Shown here: positions 9,647 to 17,358 of the stretch, in pieces
Numbering within the stretch: position 1 is the first letter of the stretch
How the letters are laid out: each line of letters begins with the position of its first letter
Source: Actinomycetota bacterium
GTDB taxonomy: Bacteria; Actinomycetota; Thermoleophilia; Gaiellales; F1-60-MAGs149
DNA length: 64,000 nucleotides
Assembly (NCBI GenBank): GCA_016870485.1
Contig: VGBM01000001.1
Coordinates: forward strand, 161,786-225,785
Reading direction: 5' to 3'
Notes under the pieces: model-generated
What the model was told of the DNA's origin: nothing
What the model saw: only the letters and a program-made list of their open reading frames with translations
Database searches by the model: none
Made by a program: the position numbers and the translations under genes

Positions 9647-10635
9647 CCGTCGGCCTCCGGGGCGAGGGCGCGCCGCCAGGCGGCCCGTTGGGCCTCGGCG
9701 TCCCCCGTGGCGAGGGCCACGCCCCCGACCGCCGTCGCCGTGGCGATGCCCCGCTCGGAGAGGACGGCGTCGACGAAGGCGCGCAGCGCGGGGTCGGTCC
9801 GCGCCGCCGCGACGTTCACGTAGAGGTAGAGCAGGCGCCCGAGCGGGTAGTCGCCGGAGCGGAGGTCGGCGAGGTCGGGCGCGACGCAGCCCTCACCCCC
9901 GTCGACCGCCAGGAGGCGCACCCGATCGCCCCACTGCGAGGCCCTGGCGAGGCCCGCGAACCCGAGCCCGCTGCCGCTGCCCGCGAGCCGGTTCGCGATC
10001 TGCTGCTCCCGCGGCTCCGCCACGTAGTCGGGGCGCAGCGCCGCCTCGCGCCCGCGCTCCTCGGCCACCGGCGCGATCGCGAGGTCGACGAGGAGCCGCT
10101 TCGTCCCCGACGACTCGCCCGGGCCGATCGCCACGAACGCCTCCGCCGGCAGACCCGCCGCGCTGCCCGGGATCACCTCGTCGGCCGCCTCCCAGCGGTC
10201 GATCCCCGTCGACTCGGGCCCGAGCAGGGCGTAGAGCTGCTCGCGGGTCAGGCAGGCGGGCTGGGCCATCTCCGCCTTGGTGAACACGACGACCGCGTCG
10301 TGCGCGACGGTCAGCCGCAAGAACTGCACGCCGGAGGCGATGCACGTCTCGCGCTCACGCGCCGTCATCTCGCGCGAGGCGCCGGTGACGTCGACCATCC
10401 CGTCGCAGAAGAGCGCGAACCCGTCGCCCGTGCCGGTCATCTCCACGTCGAGGTTGACGAGCGGGTGGGCGGCGGCGTAGTCGCCGGCGATCGCCGACAG
10501 CATCGGCAGGAGCGTCGTCGATCCCGCGACGCGCAGGCTGCCCGTCGGCTCGTCGTCCGCGCCCGCGCAGCCCACCGCGACGGCGACCGCGACGGCGATG
10601 GCGAGGAGGGCGCGGAGCTGGCGCGGGCTGGTCAC
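9643..10635 (-). CDS. PstS-like phosphate-binding lipoprotein (orphan)
   Basis: 330 residues. The signal peptide with lipobox AVGC is followed by a PstS-type fold: GSLRVAGSTTLLPML at the start of the mature part, TGTGDGFALFCDGMVDVTGASR, and GPGESSGTKRLL, the loops that bind phosphate in PstS. The GTG start is 27 bases from the divergent peroxiredoxin gene; a TAGTCT box lies 16 bases upstream. No pstCAB or phoU is in the window. The gene heads an overlapping operon with DUF4239 and a LivK-like protein, so it may be a sensor rather than a transporter subunit (inference). Confidence 0.85.
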   Translation of the reverse strand: MTSPRQLRALLAIAVAVAVAVGCAGADDEPTGSLRVAGSTTLLPMLSAIAGDYAAAHPLVNLDVEMTGTGDGFALFCDGMVDVTGASREMTARERETCIASGVQFLRLTVAHDAVVVFTKAEMAQPACLTREQLYALLGPESTGIDRWEAADEVIPGSAAGLPAEAFVAIGPGESSGTKRLLVDLAIAPVAEERGREAALRPDYVAEPREQQIANRLAGSGSGLGFAGLARASQWGDRVRLLAVDGGEGCVAPDLADLRSGDYPLGRLLYLYVNVAAARTDPALRAFVDAVLSERGIATATAVGGVALATGDAEAQRAAWRRALAPEADG

Positions 10636-10650
10636 GGCGGCGATCGGCCG

Positions 10651-10657
10651 TAGACTA
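10651..10657. promoter_or_regulatory. Overlapping divergent minus-10 boxes (TAGACTA)
   Basis: Read on the plus strand, TAGACT is followed by six bases and the peroxiredoxin ATG (leaderless). Read on the minus strand the same seven bases give TAGTCT, 16 bases before the PstS-like GTG. Two opposed promoters would share one melting site. Confidence 0.55.
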
Positions 10658-10662
10658 CCCGC

Positions 10663-11121
10663 ATGGCGCTCTCCGTCGGCGATCCCGCTCCCCCCTTCGA
10701 TCTGGCCGACGACGCGGGCGGTCGCGTGGCCCTGGCCGACCTGGCCGGGCGGCGCGCGGTCCTCTATTTCTACCCCAAGGACGACACGCCGGGCTGCACG
10801 ACGCAGGCCTGCGGGCTGCGCGACGGCTGGGACCGGCTCGCCGACCTCGACGGGGTCGTCTACGGCATCTCCCCCGACCCGCCGGACAGCCACGCGTCGT
10901 TCCGCGCCAAGTTCTCCCTGCCCTTCGGCCTGCTTGCCGACGAGGGCCACCTCGTGGCCGAGGCGTACGGGGTCTGGGTCGAGAAGTCGATGTACGGCAA
11001 GACGTACATGGGCGTCGAGCGCACCACCTTCGTGATCGGCCCCGACGGCGTGATCGAGGCCGTGCTGCCGAAGGTCAAGCCCGCGGAGCACCTCGACCTC
11101 CTGCTCGGCGCGCTCGGCTGA
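10663..11121 (+). CDS. bcp: Thiol peroxidase of the Bcp/AhpC-TSA family
   Basis: Cytosolic peroxiredoxin that reduces hydrogen peroxide and organic peroxides using thioredoxin-type donors. The 152 residues match Bcp length. The motif YPKDDTPGCTTQAC gives the peroxidatic Cys45 and a second cysteine, Cys50, at the spacing of atypical two-cysteine Bcp enzymes. The Thr and the later Arg (GVERTTFVIG) of the active site are present. The ATG follows TAGACT at six bases without a Shine-Dalgarno site. The CoA-transferase gene begins two bases after the stop. Confidence 0.94.
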   Translation: MALSVGDPAPPFDLADDAGGRVALADLAGRRAVLYFYPKDDTPGCTTQACGLRDGWDRLADLDGVVYGISPDPPDSHASFRAKFSLPFGLLADEGHLVAEAYGVWVEKSMYGKTYMGVERTTFVIGPDGVIEAVLPKVKPAEHLDLLLGALG

Positions 11122-11123
11122 CG

Positions 11124-12323
11124 ATGCCCGCCGCGCCCCCGACCTCGGACCCCCTGCGGGGCGTCCGCGTCCTCGACCTCTCGCGCGTCCTCGCCGGTCC
11201 GTACTGCGCGATGATGCTGGCCGACCTCGGCGCCGACGTGATCAAGGTCGAGCGCCCCGACGGCGGCGACATCACGCGCGCCTGGGGCCCGCCGTGGGCG
11301 GGCGGCGAGGCGACGTACTACCTGGCCGCGAACCGCGGCAAGCGCTCGATCGCGATCGACCTGCGCGACCCCGCGGGGCTCGCGATCGCGCAGCGCCTCG
11401 CCGGCACCTGCCAGGTCGTGATCGAGAACTTCATCCCGGGCGGCGCGGAGCGGATGGGCCTCGGCTTCGAGGCGCTGCGCGCGGACAACCCGGGCCTCGT
11501 CTACTGCTCGCTCTCGGGCTACCCGGCGGACAGCGCGGAGGCGGCCCTGCCGGGCTTCGACTTCGCGATCCAGGCCGAGGGCGGGATCATGAGCATCACG
11601 GGCGAGGAGGACGGCGCGCCGATGAAGGTCGGGGTCGCGATCGCCGACATCACCTCGGGGATGTTCGCGGCCAGCGGCATCCTCGCCGCGCTCCTCGACG
11701 TCGAGCGCGGCCAGCCGGGCCGCCACGTGCGGGTCTCGCTCTACGACGCGCAGCTGGCCTGGCTCGCCAACCGCGGCACCGAGGCCTCCGTGGCCGGCAT
11801 CGAGCCAGAGCGGCTCGGCAACGCGCACCCGTCGATCGTCCCCTACGAGACGTTCCCGACGCGCGGCGCGCACATCGTGATCGCCGTCGGTACCGACGAC
11901 CAGTACCGCGCGCTGTGCGGGGTGCTCGGCCTCGACGAGGCCGCGGCCGACGCGCGCTTCGCGACGAACCCCGAGCGCGTCGCCCACCGGGCGGCGCTGG
12001 TGCCGCTCCTCGCCACGGCCACCGCGACCTGGGAGGCCGCCGACCTGCTCGCCGCGCTCGAGGCGGCGCGCGTGCCGTCGGGGCCCGTCCGCAGCATTCC
12101 CGAGGCGCTCGCCCAGTCGCCGCAGGCCCTCGTCGCGCACGCGCACCCCACGGCCGGCGAGGTGCGCACGATCCGCTCGCCGATCGACCTCGACGGCGCC
12201 CACCGCACGAGCGACCGCCACCCCCCGCTCCTCGGCGAGCACACCCGCGAGGTCCTCGCCGAGGCCGGCTTCGACGCCGACGAGGTCGCGGCCGCGCTCG
12301 CCGGGCCCTGCGCGCTGCCCTAG
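11124..12323 (+). CDS. CaiB/BaiF-family (class III) CoA-transferase
   Basis: Moves CoA between carboxylic acids through an aspartyl-CoA intermediate. The 399 residues carry the family signature at the start (GVRVLDLSRVLAGPYCAMML, then LGADVIKVERP), the block NRGKRSIAIDL, and an acidic loop (GFDFAIQAEGGIMSITG) in the region where the catalytic Asp lies. The substrate cannot be read from sequence. It follows the peroxiredoxin by two bases and ends convergently with a glutamine-synthetase homologue, the two TAG stops sharing CTAG at 12320-12323. Confidence 0.92.
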   Translation: MPAAPPTSDPLRGVRVLDLSRVLAGPYCAMMLADLGADVIKVERPDGGDITRAWGPPWAGGEATYYLAANRGKRSIAIDLRDPAGLAIAQRLAGTCQVVIENFIPGGAERMGLGFEALRADNPGLVYCSLSGYPADSAEAALPGFDFAIQAEGGIMSITGEEDGAPMKVGVAIADITSGMFAASGILAALLDVERGQPGRHVRVSLYDAQLAWLANRGTEASVAGIEPERLGNAHPSIVPYETFPTRGAHIVIAVGTDDQYRALCGVLGLDEAAADARFATNPERVAHRAALVPLLATATATWEAADLLAALEAARVPSGPVRSIPEALAQSPQALVAHAHPTAGEVRTIRSPIDLDGAHRTSDRHPPLLGEHTREVLAEAGFDADEVAAALAGPCALP

Positions 12324-13654
12324 AGGGCGTCCGCGTACTCCTCGATCTCCCACGCCGTCAGGCGGTTGAGGTGGGCGTTCCAGCGGTCGAGCTCGTAGCG
12401 CTTATTGCGCAGGTACGTCTCGCACAGACGTGCGCCGAGGGCGTCGGTCAGCACGCTGTCCGCCTCGAGCGCGTCGAGCGCCTCGCCGAGGCTGGTGGGC
12501 AGCGGCTCGCCGAGCAGCTCCTCCGGCCCCTCGTAGAAGTTGCCCTCCACGGGCGCCGGCGGGTCCAGCTTGCGCTCGATCCCGTCGAGGCCGGCCGCGA
12601 GCACCGCGGCCGTGACCAGGTACGGGTTCGCGCTGCCGTCGCCGTTGCGGACCTCGATCCGGGTCGCCGGGCCGCGCTCCGAGCAGAAGCGCACCATCGC
12701 CATGCGGTTGTCGTGGCCCCAGTTCGCAAACTTGGGCGACAGGCCGCCGGTGATGATCCGCTTGTAGGCGTTGACCGTCGGGTTGAGCACGCCACTGAGG
12801 CCGCGCCCGTGGGCGATCACGCCCGCCGTGAAGTGGTAGGCGAGGTCGGAGAGACCGGCCGCGCCGCGCGGCTGGTCGAGCCGGTTCTTGTCCGCCTTGT
12901 CGCACAGCGACACGTGCAGGTGGAACCCGGACGACTCGTCGCCGTCGACCGGCATACCCATGAAGGTGGCGACGATGCCCGCCTGCGCCGCGATCTCCTT
13001 GATCAGCGACTTGAACAGGAAGGCGCGGTCGGCGGCCTCGACGGCCGGGCCGTGCGTGAGGTTGATCTCGTGCTGCGCGTGGCCGTACTCCTGCGCCATC
13101 GAGATCGGGTCGAGGCCGAACGCCTCGCAGGCGTCGAACATGCGCCGGGCAATGCCCGTCGGGTCGGCCAGCGGGCCGACCGTGTAGACGCACGAGTCGC
13201 GCATCGCCAGGGGTGCGAGGCCGCCCACGCCGTTCGGGTCGTGCTCCATCAGGTAGAACTCGAGCTCGTGGGCGGCGACGGGCCGGAGGCCGCGCTTCTC
13301 GAGCCGGCCCACGATGCGCTTGAGGGCGCCGCGGGGGTCGAGGTCGGCCGGGGCGCCGCCGGGCACCTCGACGAGGTCGCACAGGACAACCGCCACCTCG
13401 GGGTCGCGCGGGTCGATGCGGGCCGTGGAGAGGTCCGGGACGGCGGCGAAGTCGCGGAAGCCGTCCTCCTCGCCGGAGACGATGTTGTGGGCGTGGTCGA
13501 TCGTCATCACGGCCTCCACGAACGGCTTGCCGTGGCTGATCGCGTGCGCCGCCCGGGTCAGGAGCACGTCCTTGCCGCGCTGGACCCCGTAGAGGTCGCT
13601 GTAGACGAGCCGGAGGATCCGGACGCCCTTGGCCTGCAGCTGCTTGACGGTCAC
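12320..13654 (-). CDS. Glutamine synthetase-family ligase (possibly gamma-glutamyl amine ligase)
   Basis: 444 residues with the complete GS catalytic set: HELEFYLM (metal Glu pair), QEYGHAQHEINLT (second Glu pair), SGFHLHVSL (His), NPTVNAYKRI (glutamate loop) and RIEVRNGDGSANPYL (Arg). It diverges from the canonical GlnA at 27.8-29.2 kb (NWGHDNRMAMVR in place of the usual AWSPGNRSAAIR), so it may be a GlnA3/GlnA4-type ligase that gamma-glutamylates amines (inference). The GTG start follows a GGAGAGGAG ribosome site and a TATGCT box about 29 bases upstream, so this mRNA does have a leader. Confidence 0.88.
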   Translation of the reverse strand: MTVKQLQAKGVRILRLVYSDLYGVQRGKDVLLTRAAHAISHGKPFVEAVMTIDHAHNIVSGEEDGFRDFAAVPDLSTARIDPRDPEVAVVLCDLVEVPGGAPADLDPRGALKRIVGRLEKRGLRPVAAHELEFYLMEHDPNGVGGLAPLAMRDSCVYTVGPLADPTGIARRMFDACEAFGLDPISMAQEYGHAQHEINLTHGPAVEAADRAFLFKSLIKEIAAQAGIVATFMGMPVDGDESSGFHLHVSLCDKADKNRLDQPRGAAGLSDLAYHFTAGVIAHGRGLSGVLNPTVNAYKRIITGGLSPKFANWGHDNRMAMVRFCSERGPATRIEVRNGDGSANPYLVTAAVLAAGLDGIERKLDPPAPVEGNFYEGPEELLGEPLPTSLGEALDALEADSVLTDALGARLCETYLRNKRYELDRWNAHLNRLTAWEIEEYADAL

Positions 13655-13800
13655 CCTCGGCTCCTCTCCCGTGGACGCGCGCCAGCATAGCCCGAAGTGG
13701 ATCCAATAGGCGACCGCACGTCGCCCGCCGCGGATCTGGCACAGTTCCCCCACCTGCGGGCCCCGGCGGGCCCACGCGCTGCGCCAGACGGAGGAGCACC

Positions 13801-14634
13801 ATGACGAACGCGGTCCGCTATCGCACCGGCTCGGGCGAGGCCCGGCTCGGACGCCTCGACGGGGAAACCATCACCGACGCGGGCCCGGCGCCCGAGGCCG
13901 GCTTCGTGCCCACCGCCGAGAACTGGGCCCTGATCCGCGATGCCACCGGCGCCACCTGCGCCGCCGCCGACGTGCAGCTCCTGCACCCCGTCGTGCCGCG
14001 CAAGATCATCGCGATCGGCCTCAACTACCGCGACCACGCAGAGGAGTCCGAGCTCGAGATCCCCGAGGTGCCCGTCGTCTTCGCGAAGTTCCCGTCGGCG
14101 CTGATCGGCCACGGCGAGACGATCGTCGTGCCGCGCGAGGAGACCCGCCCCGACTGGGAGGCCGAGCTCGCCGTCGTGATCGGCACGCGCTGCTATCGGG
14201 CCACGAAGGCCAACGCCCTCGACCACGTCGGCGGCTACACCGCGATCAACGACGTCTCCGGGCGCCGCGCGCAGCTCGAGACGCCGCTGCGCCAGTTCGT
14301 CTATGGCAAGAGCTTCGACACCTTCGCGCCGCTCGGCCCGTCGATCGCCCCCGTGGACGGCGTCGACCTGGCCGACCTCCGCGTCTCCTCGAGGATCGGC
14401 GACGAGGTGCTCCAAGACTCGAACACCCGCAACCTGATCTTCTCGGTCGCCGACATCATCGAGTACGTCAGCCGCGGCACCACTCTCGAGCCGGGCGACG
14501 TGATCGCGACCGGCACGCCGGGCGGCGTCGGCGACGGGCGCGACCCGAAGCGCTACCTGCAGGACGGCGAGGTGATCGAGGTCGAGGTGGCGGGCATCGG
14601 CACCCTCTCCAACCCGGTCCGCCACGAGGCCTAG
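13801..14634 (+). CDS. Fumarylacetoacetate hydrolase-family protein
   Basis: 277-residue member of the FAH superfamily, which cleaves or decarboxylates beta-diketo acids in aromatic and sugar-acid breakdown. Signature elements: GLNYRDHAEE near residue 75, metal ligands in DWEAELAVVIG, KSFDTFAPLGPSI, and the C-terminal GTPGGVG loop. The start ATG has a GGAGG site six bases upstream. The SDR dehydrogenase gene follows after three bases, forming a two-gene catabolic operon. The substrate is not known. Confidence 0.93.
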   Translation: MTNAVRYRTGSGEARLGRLDGETITDAGPAPEAGFVPTAENWALIRDATGATCAAADVQLLHPVVPRKIIAIGLNYRDHAEESELEIPEVPVVFAKFPSALIGHGETIVVPREETRPDWEAELAVVIGTRCYRATKANALDHVGGYTAINDVSGRRAQLETPLRQFVYGKSFDTFAPLGPSIAPVDGVDLADLRVSSRIGDEVLQDSNTRNLIFSVADIIEYVSRGTTLEPGDVIATGTPGGVGDGRDPKRYLQDGEVIEVEVAGIGTLSNPVRHEA

Positions 14635-14637
14635 GCC

Positions 14638-15420
14638 ATGGCCCGGGCCGCGCTGATCACCGGGGGCGGCTCCGGGATTGGCGCCGCCACGGCCCGGCGG
14701 CTGGCCGCCGACGGCTGGCTGGTCGGCCTGGTCGGACGCCGGCCCGAGCCCCTGCAGGCGATCGCGGCGGAGACCGGCGGCCGCGCCTTCCCCGGCGACG
14801 CCGCCGACCCGGCCCTGCTCGCCCACGCCGTGCAGCAGCTCGTCGCCGCGGCGGGCGGCCTGCACGGCCTCGTCTGCAGCGCCGGCGCCGGCAACCCCGG
14901 CACCGCCGTCGAGCAGACCCCCGCGGGCTGGGACGAGGTCCTGCGGGTTAATCTGACCGCGCCGTTCATCGCCGCCCGGGCCGCGGTGCCCGAGCTGGAG
15001 CGGACCCGCGGCGCGATCGTGATCGTGGCCAGCCTCGCCGGGCTCCGCGCCGGCCCGGCGTCGGTGGCCTACTGCTCCGCGAAGGCCGGTGCCGTCCACC
15101 TCGCCCGCTGCCTGGCCGTCGACCACGGCCCCGCCGGCGTGCGTGCGAACGCGCTCTGCCCCGGCTGGGTGCGCACGCCGATGGCCGACGACGTGCTGGC
15201 GGGCCTGGCCGAGCGGACCGGCGGGCTCGACGCCGCCTACACGGCGGCCACGCGCCTCGCGCCCGACCGGCGCCCGGCGACCGCGGACGAGGCGGCGGCC
15301 GCGATTGCGTTCCTGCTCTCGGACGCCGCCCACGGCATCAACGGCGCCGCGATCCCGCTCGACGGCGGTGCCCACGTGGTCGACGCCGAGAGCGCGATCT
15401 TCCTGCCCGACGCGCCCTAG
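14638..15420 (+). CDS. Short-chain dehydrogenase/reductase
   Basis: 260-residue classical SDR. Cofactor motif TGGGSGIG at residues 9-16; Asn of the NAG-like region in SAGAGN; catalytic Ser in IVIVASLAG; YCSAK as the YxxxK pair; and the PGWVRTPM loop. Arg-Arg after the second strand (VGRRPEP) favours NADP(H), as an inference. Co-transcribed with the FAH-family gene, which suggests sequential steps on one hydroxy- or keto-acid. The stop shares CTAG with the convergent membrane protein gene. Confidence 0.93.
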   Translation: MARAALITGGGSGIGAATARRLAADGWLVGLVGRRPEPLQAIAAETGGRAFPGDAADPALLAHAVQQLVAAAGGLHGLVCSAGAGNPGTAVEQTPAGWDEVLRVNLTAPFIAARAAVPELERTRGAIVIVASLAGLRAGPASVAYCSAKAGAVHLARCLAVDHGPAGVRANALCPGWVRTPMADDVLAGLAERTGGLDAAYTAATRLAPDRRPATADEAAAAIAFLLSDAAHGINGAAIPLDGGAHVVDAESAIFLPDAP

Positions 15421-16244
15421 TCGCGCCGGCGCCGCACGCCGAGCACGAGCCCGACGAGGGCCAGCGCGAGGCCGATCGCGGTCAGCGCGCCGGAGACCGC
15501 CGTCCAGCCGTTGAGGACGGCGTCGACGACGACGGGCGTGAGCGCGGCGACCGCCTCGTCGCGGGAGTCGGCCGCCGCCAGCCAGGTCGTGCTCTCGCGG
15601 GCCAGCGGCCGCAGGAAGAAGGCGGAGGCGGCGAGGATGAGGCCCAGCGCCAGCAGGGTCAGCCCGCGCCGGCGGGCCGCGAGGAGCGCGACGAGCCCGA
15701 GCGCGGCGGCGGCGACCGCGAGCCCGGTCGGCAGCCACGGCTGGCGGTCGAGGAGGCGCAGCGCGCGCTCGAAGCCGGGCGACAGCTGCACCCACGGGAT
15801 CACGACGGCGATCTCGCCGGGGATCGCCGCGAGCAGCGCGGTCACGAGCGGCGGCGGGTCCGCGGCCCCGGCGAACGCGCGCACGTCGAGGCGCAGCGTG
15901 CCGTCCTGCGTGCCGGTGAGGATCCCCTGCTGCAGGCCGATCGCGGTCGGCCCGAGGACGCGCGCCGCCGCCTTCGAGTTGACCGCCGCGACCGCCCAGT
16001 CGCCGGCGATCAGCGCGGCCCCCGCGGCGAGCACGGCCGGCTGGTCCGCGGCCAGCCGCTCCACCTCGCGGGCGACCCCGCCGCGCAGGAGCGCGTTGCC
16101 CTCGGGGGACTGCGCGGTCGCCACCACGACGCGCGCGAACCCCTCCGGCTCGATCACGTTGCGGGTCAGGACCGCCCCGAGACCCGCGAGGAGCGCGCAC
16201 GCGACGGACAGGACGACGAGGACCAGGACGAGCAGGGCGCGCAC
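15417..16244 (-). CDS. Membrane protein of unknown function
   Basis: 275 residues, not recognised as a named family. An N-terminal helix (ALLVLVLVVLSVACALLAGLG) is followed by a segment of about 150 residues predicted outside, then three hydrophobic segments near residues 170-195, 200-220 and 245-270, ending in the basic tail VRRRRD. The outer segment contains QSPEGNALLRGGVAREVERL. The start is the GTG at 16244, because TACGGT lies exactly six bases before it. It ends convergently with the SDR gene. Confidence 0.7.
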   Translation of the reverse strand: MRALLVLVLVVLSVACALLAGLGAVLTRNVIEPEGFARVVVATAQSPEGNALLRGGVAREVERLAADQPAVLAAGAALIAGDWAVAAVNSKAAARVLGPTAIGLQQGILTGTQDGTLRLDVRAFAGAADPPPLVTALLAAIPGEIAVVIPWVQLSPGFERALRLLDRQPWLPTGLAVAAAALGLVALLAARRRGLTLLALGLILAASAFFLRPLARESTTWLAAADSRDEAVAALTPVVVDAVLNGWTAVSGALTAIGLALALVGLVLGVRRRRD

Positions 16245-16250
16245 GGCCGC

Positions 16251-16256
16251 ACCGTA
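16251..16256 (-). promoter_or_regulatory. Minus-10 box (TACGGT) of the 275-residue membrane protein
   Basis: TACGGT with a six-base spacer to the GTG at 16244; predicted leaderless start. Confidence 0.55.
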
Positions 16257-16298
16257 GGCCCGCCGCCGGACGCGGGCCCGGCCTGCGACGATCCGCCC

Positions 16299-17252
16299 GT
16301 GTTGACCGACGACCCGCAGTTGGCCGGGGAGCGCCTGCGCGCGGGCGGCCTCGTCGCCCTGCCCACGGAGACCGTCTACGGCCTCGCCGCCGACGCCGCG
16401 GACGCCGCGGCGCTGCGGCGCCTCTACGCGGTCAAGGGCCGACCCGCGGACCACCCCTCGATCGTGCACCTCGCCGACGCCGCGGACGCCCCCGCCTGGG
16501 CCGCCACGTGGCCCGCGGCCGCGCAGGCCCTCGCCGACGCCTACTGGCCCGGCCCGCTGACGCTCGTCCTGCCGACCGGTGGACGCGCCGCCCCCGAGGC
16601 GCTCGGCGGCACCGGCACGATCGCGCTGCGCGTCCCCGACCACCCCCTCACGCGCGCGGCGATCCGCGCGGCCGGCACCGGCGTGGCCGCGCCCAGCGCA
16701 AACCGCTTCGGACGCGTCAGCCCGACGACCGCGCTGCACGTGGCCGAGGACCTCGGCCGCGACGTCGACCTGATCCTCGACGGCGGGCCCTGCGCGGTCG
16801 GCGTGGAGTCGACCATCGTCGACCTGACCGGCGAGCGGCCGCGCATCCTCCGGCCCGGCGCCATCACGGCGGCGATGGTCGCGGCCACCCTCGCCGCGGA
16901 ACTCGGCCCCGTCGGCCCAGACGCCCCGCGCGCGCCCGGGACCCTCGCCGCGCACTACGCGCCGCACCTGCCGGTCGTCCTCGTCGAGGACCCGGCGGCG
17001 GTGGCCGATCCGGGCTCCAGCGTCCTGATCGCCGCGTCGGGCACCGCGGCGAGCGGCTTCCACGCCGTCGTCGACGCCGGCCCGACGGCCGCCGACTATG
17101 CGATCCGCCTCTACGCGCTCCTGCGCGCCGCCGACAGGTCGGGCGCGGCCCGGATCGTCGTCGTGCCGCCACCCCCGGGAGGCATCGGCGACGCGGTCCG
17201 GGACCGCCTGCGCCGCGCCGCCCGCGGCGCCAGTGCGGATGAGAGGACTTGA
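16299..17252 (+). CDS. tsaC: L-threonylcarbamoyladenylate synthase (Sua5/TsaC type)
   Basis: Makes threonylcarbamoyl-AMP from threonine, bicarbonate and ATP for the t6A37 modification of ANN-decoding tRNAs. The N-terminal YrdC domain has LPTETVYGLAADA, KGRPADHP and APSANRFGRVSPTTA. The C-terminal part carries RILRPGAIT and the linker APGTLAAHYAP, followed by a Sua5 domain, so this is the long Sua5 form (317 residues). The last 19 bases overlap, on the opposite strand, the 3' end of a tRNA-Leu gene. The start used is GTG at 16299. Confidence 0.94.
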   Translation: MLTDDPQLAGERLRAGGLVALPTETVYGLAADAADAAALRRLYAVKGRPADHPSIVHLADAADAPAWAATWPAAAQALADAYWPGPLTLVLPTGGRAAPEALGGTGTIALRVPDHPLTRAAIRAAGTGVAAPSANRFGRVSPTTALHVAEDLGRDVDLILDGGPCAVGVESTIVDLTGERPRILRPGAITAAMVAATLAAELGPVGPDAPRAPGTLAAHYAPHLPVVLVEDPAAVADPGSSVLIAASGTAASGFHAVVDAGPTAADYAIRLYALLRAADRSGAARIVVVPPPPGGIGDAVRDRLRRAARGASADERT

Positions 17253-17317
17253 ACCTCCACGACCTTTCGGCCACACGGACCTGAACCGTGCGCGTCTACC
17301 AATTCCGCCACATCCGC
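17234..17317 (-). tRNA. tRNA-Leu (CAG anticodon)
   Basis: 84-base class II tRNA. The acceptor stem pairs GCGGATG with CATCCGC and has discriminator A. The D arm contains TGGCGGAATTGGTAGACGC. The anticodon stem-loop CACGG-TTCAGGT-CCGTG gives CAG, reading the main leucine codon CTG. A variable arm TGGCCGAAAGGTCG and T arm GGTTCAAGTCC follow. CCA is not encoded. Its 3' end overlaps the antisense end of the Sua5 gene by 19 bases. Confidence 0.96.
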
Positions 17318-17358
17318 TGGCTCGCGCATCCTAGCGTCCCGCCGCGCGCCGGGCGACG

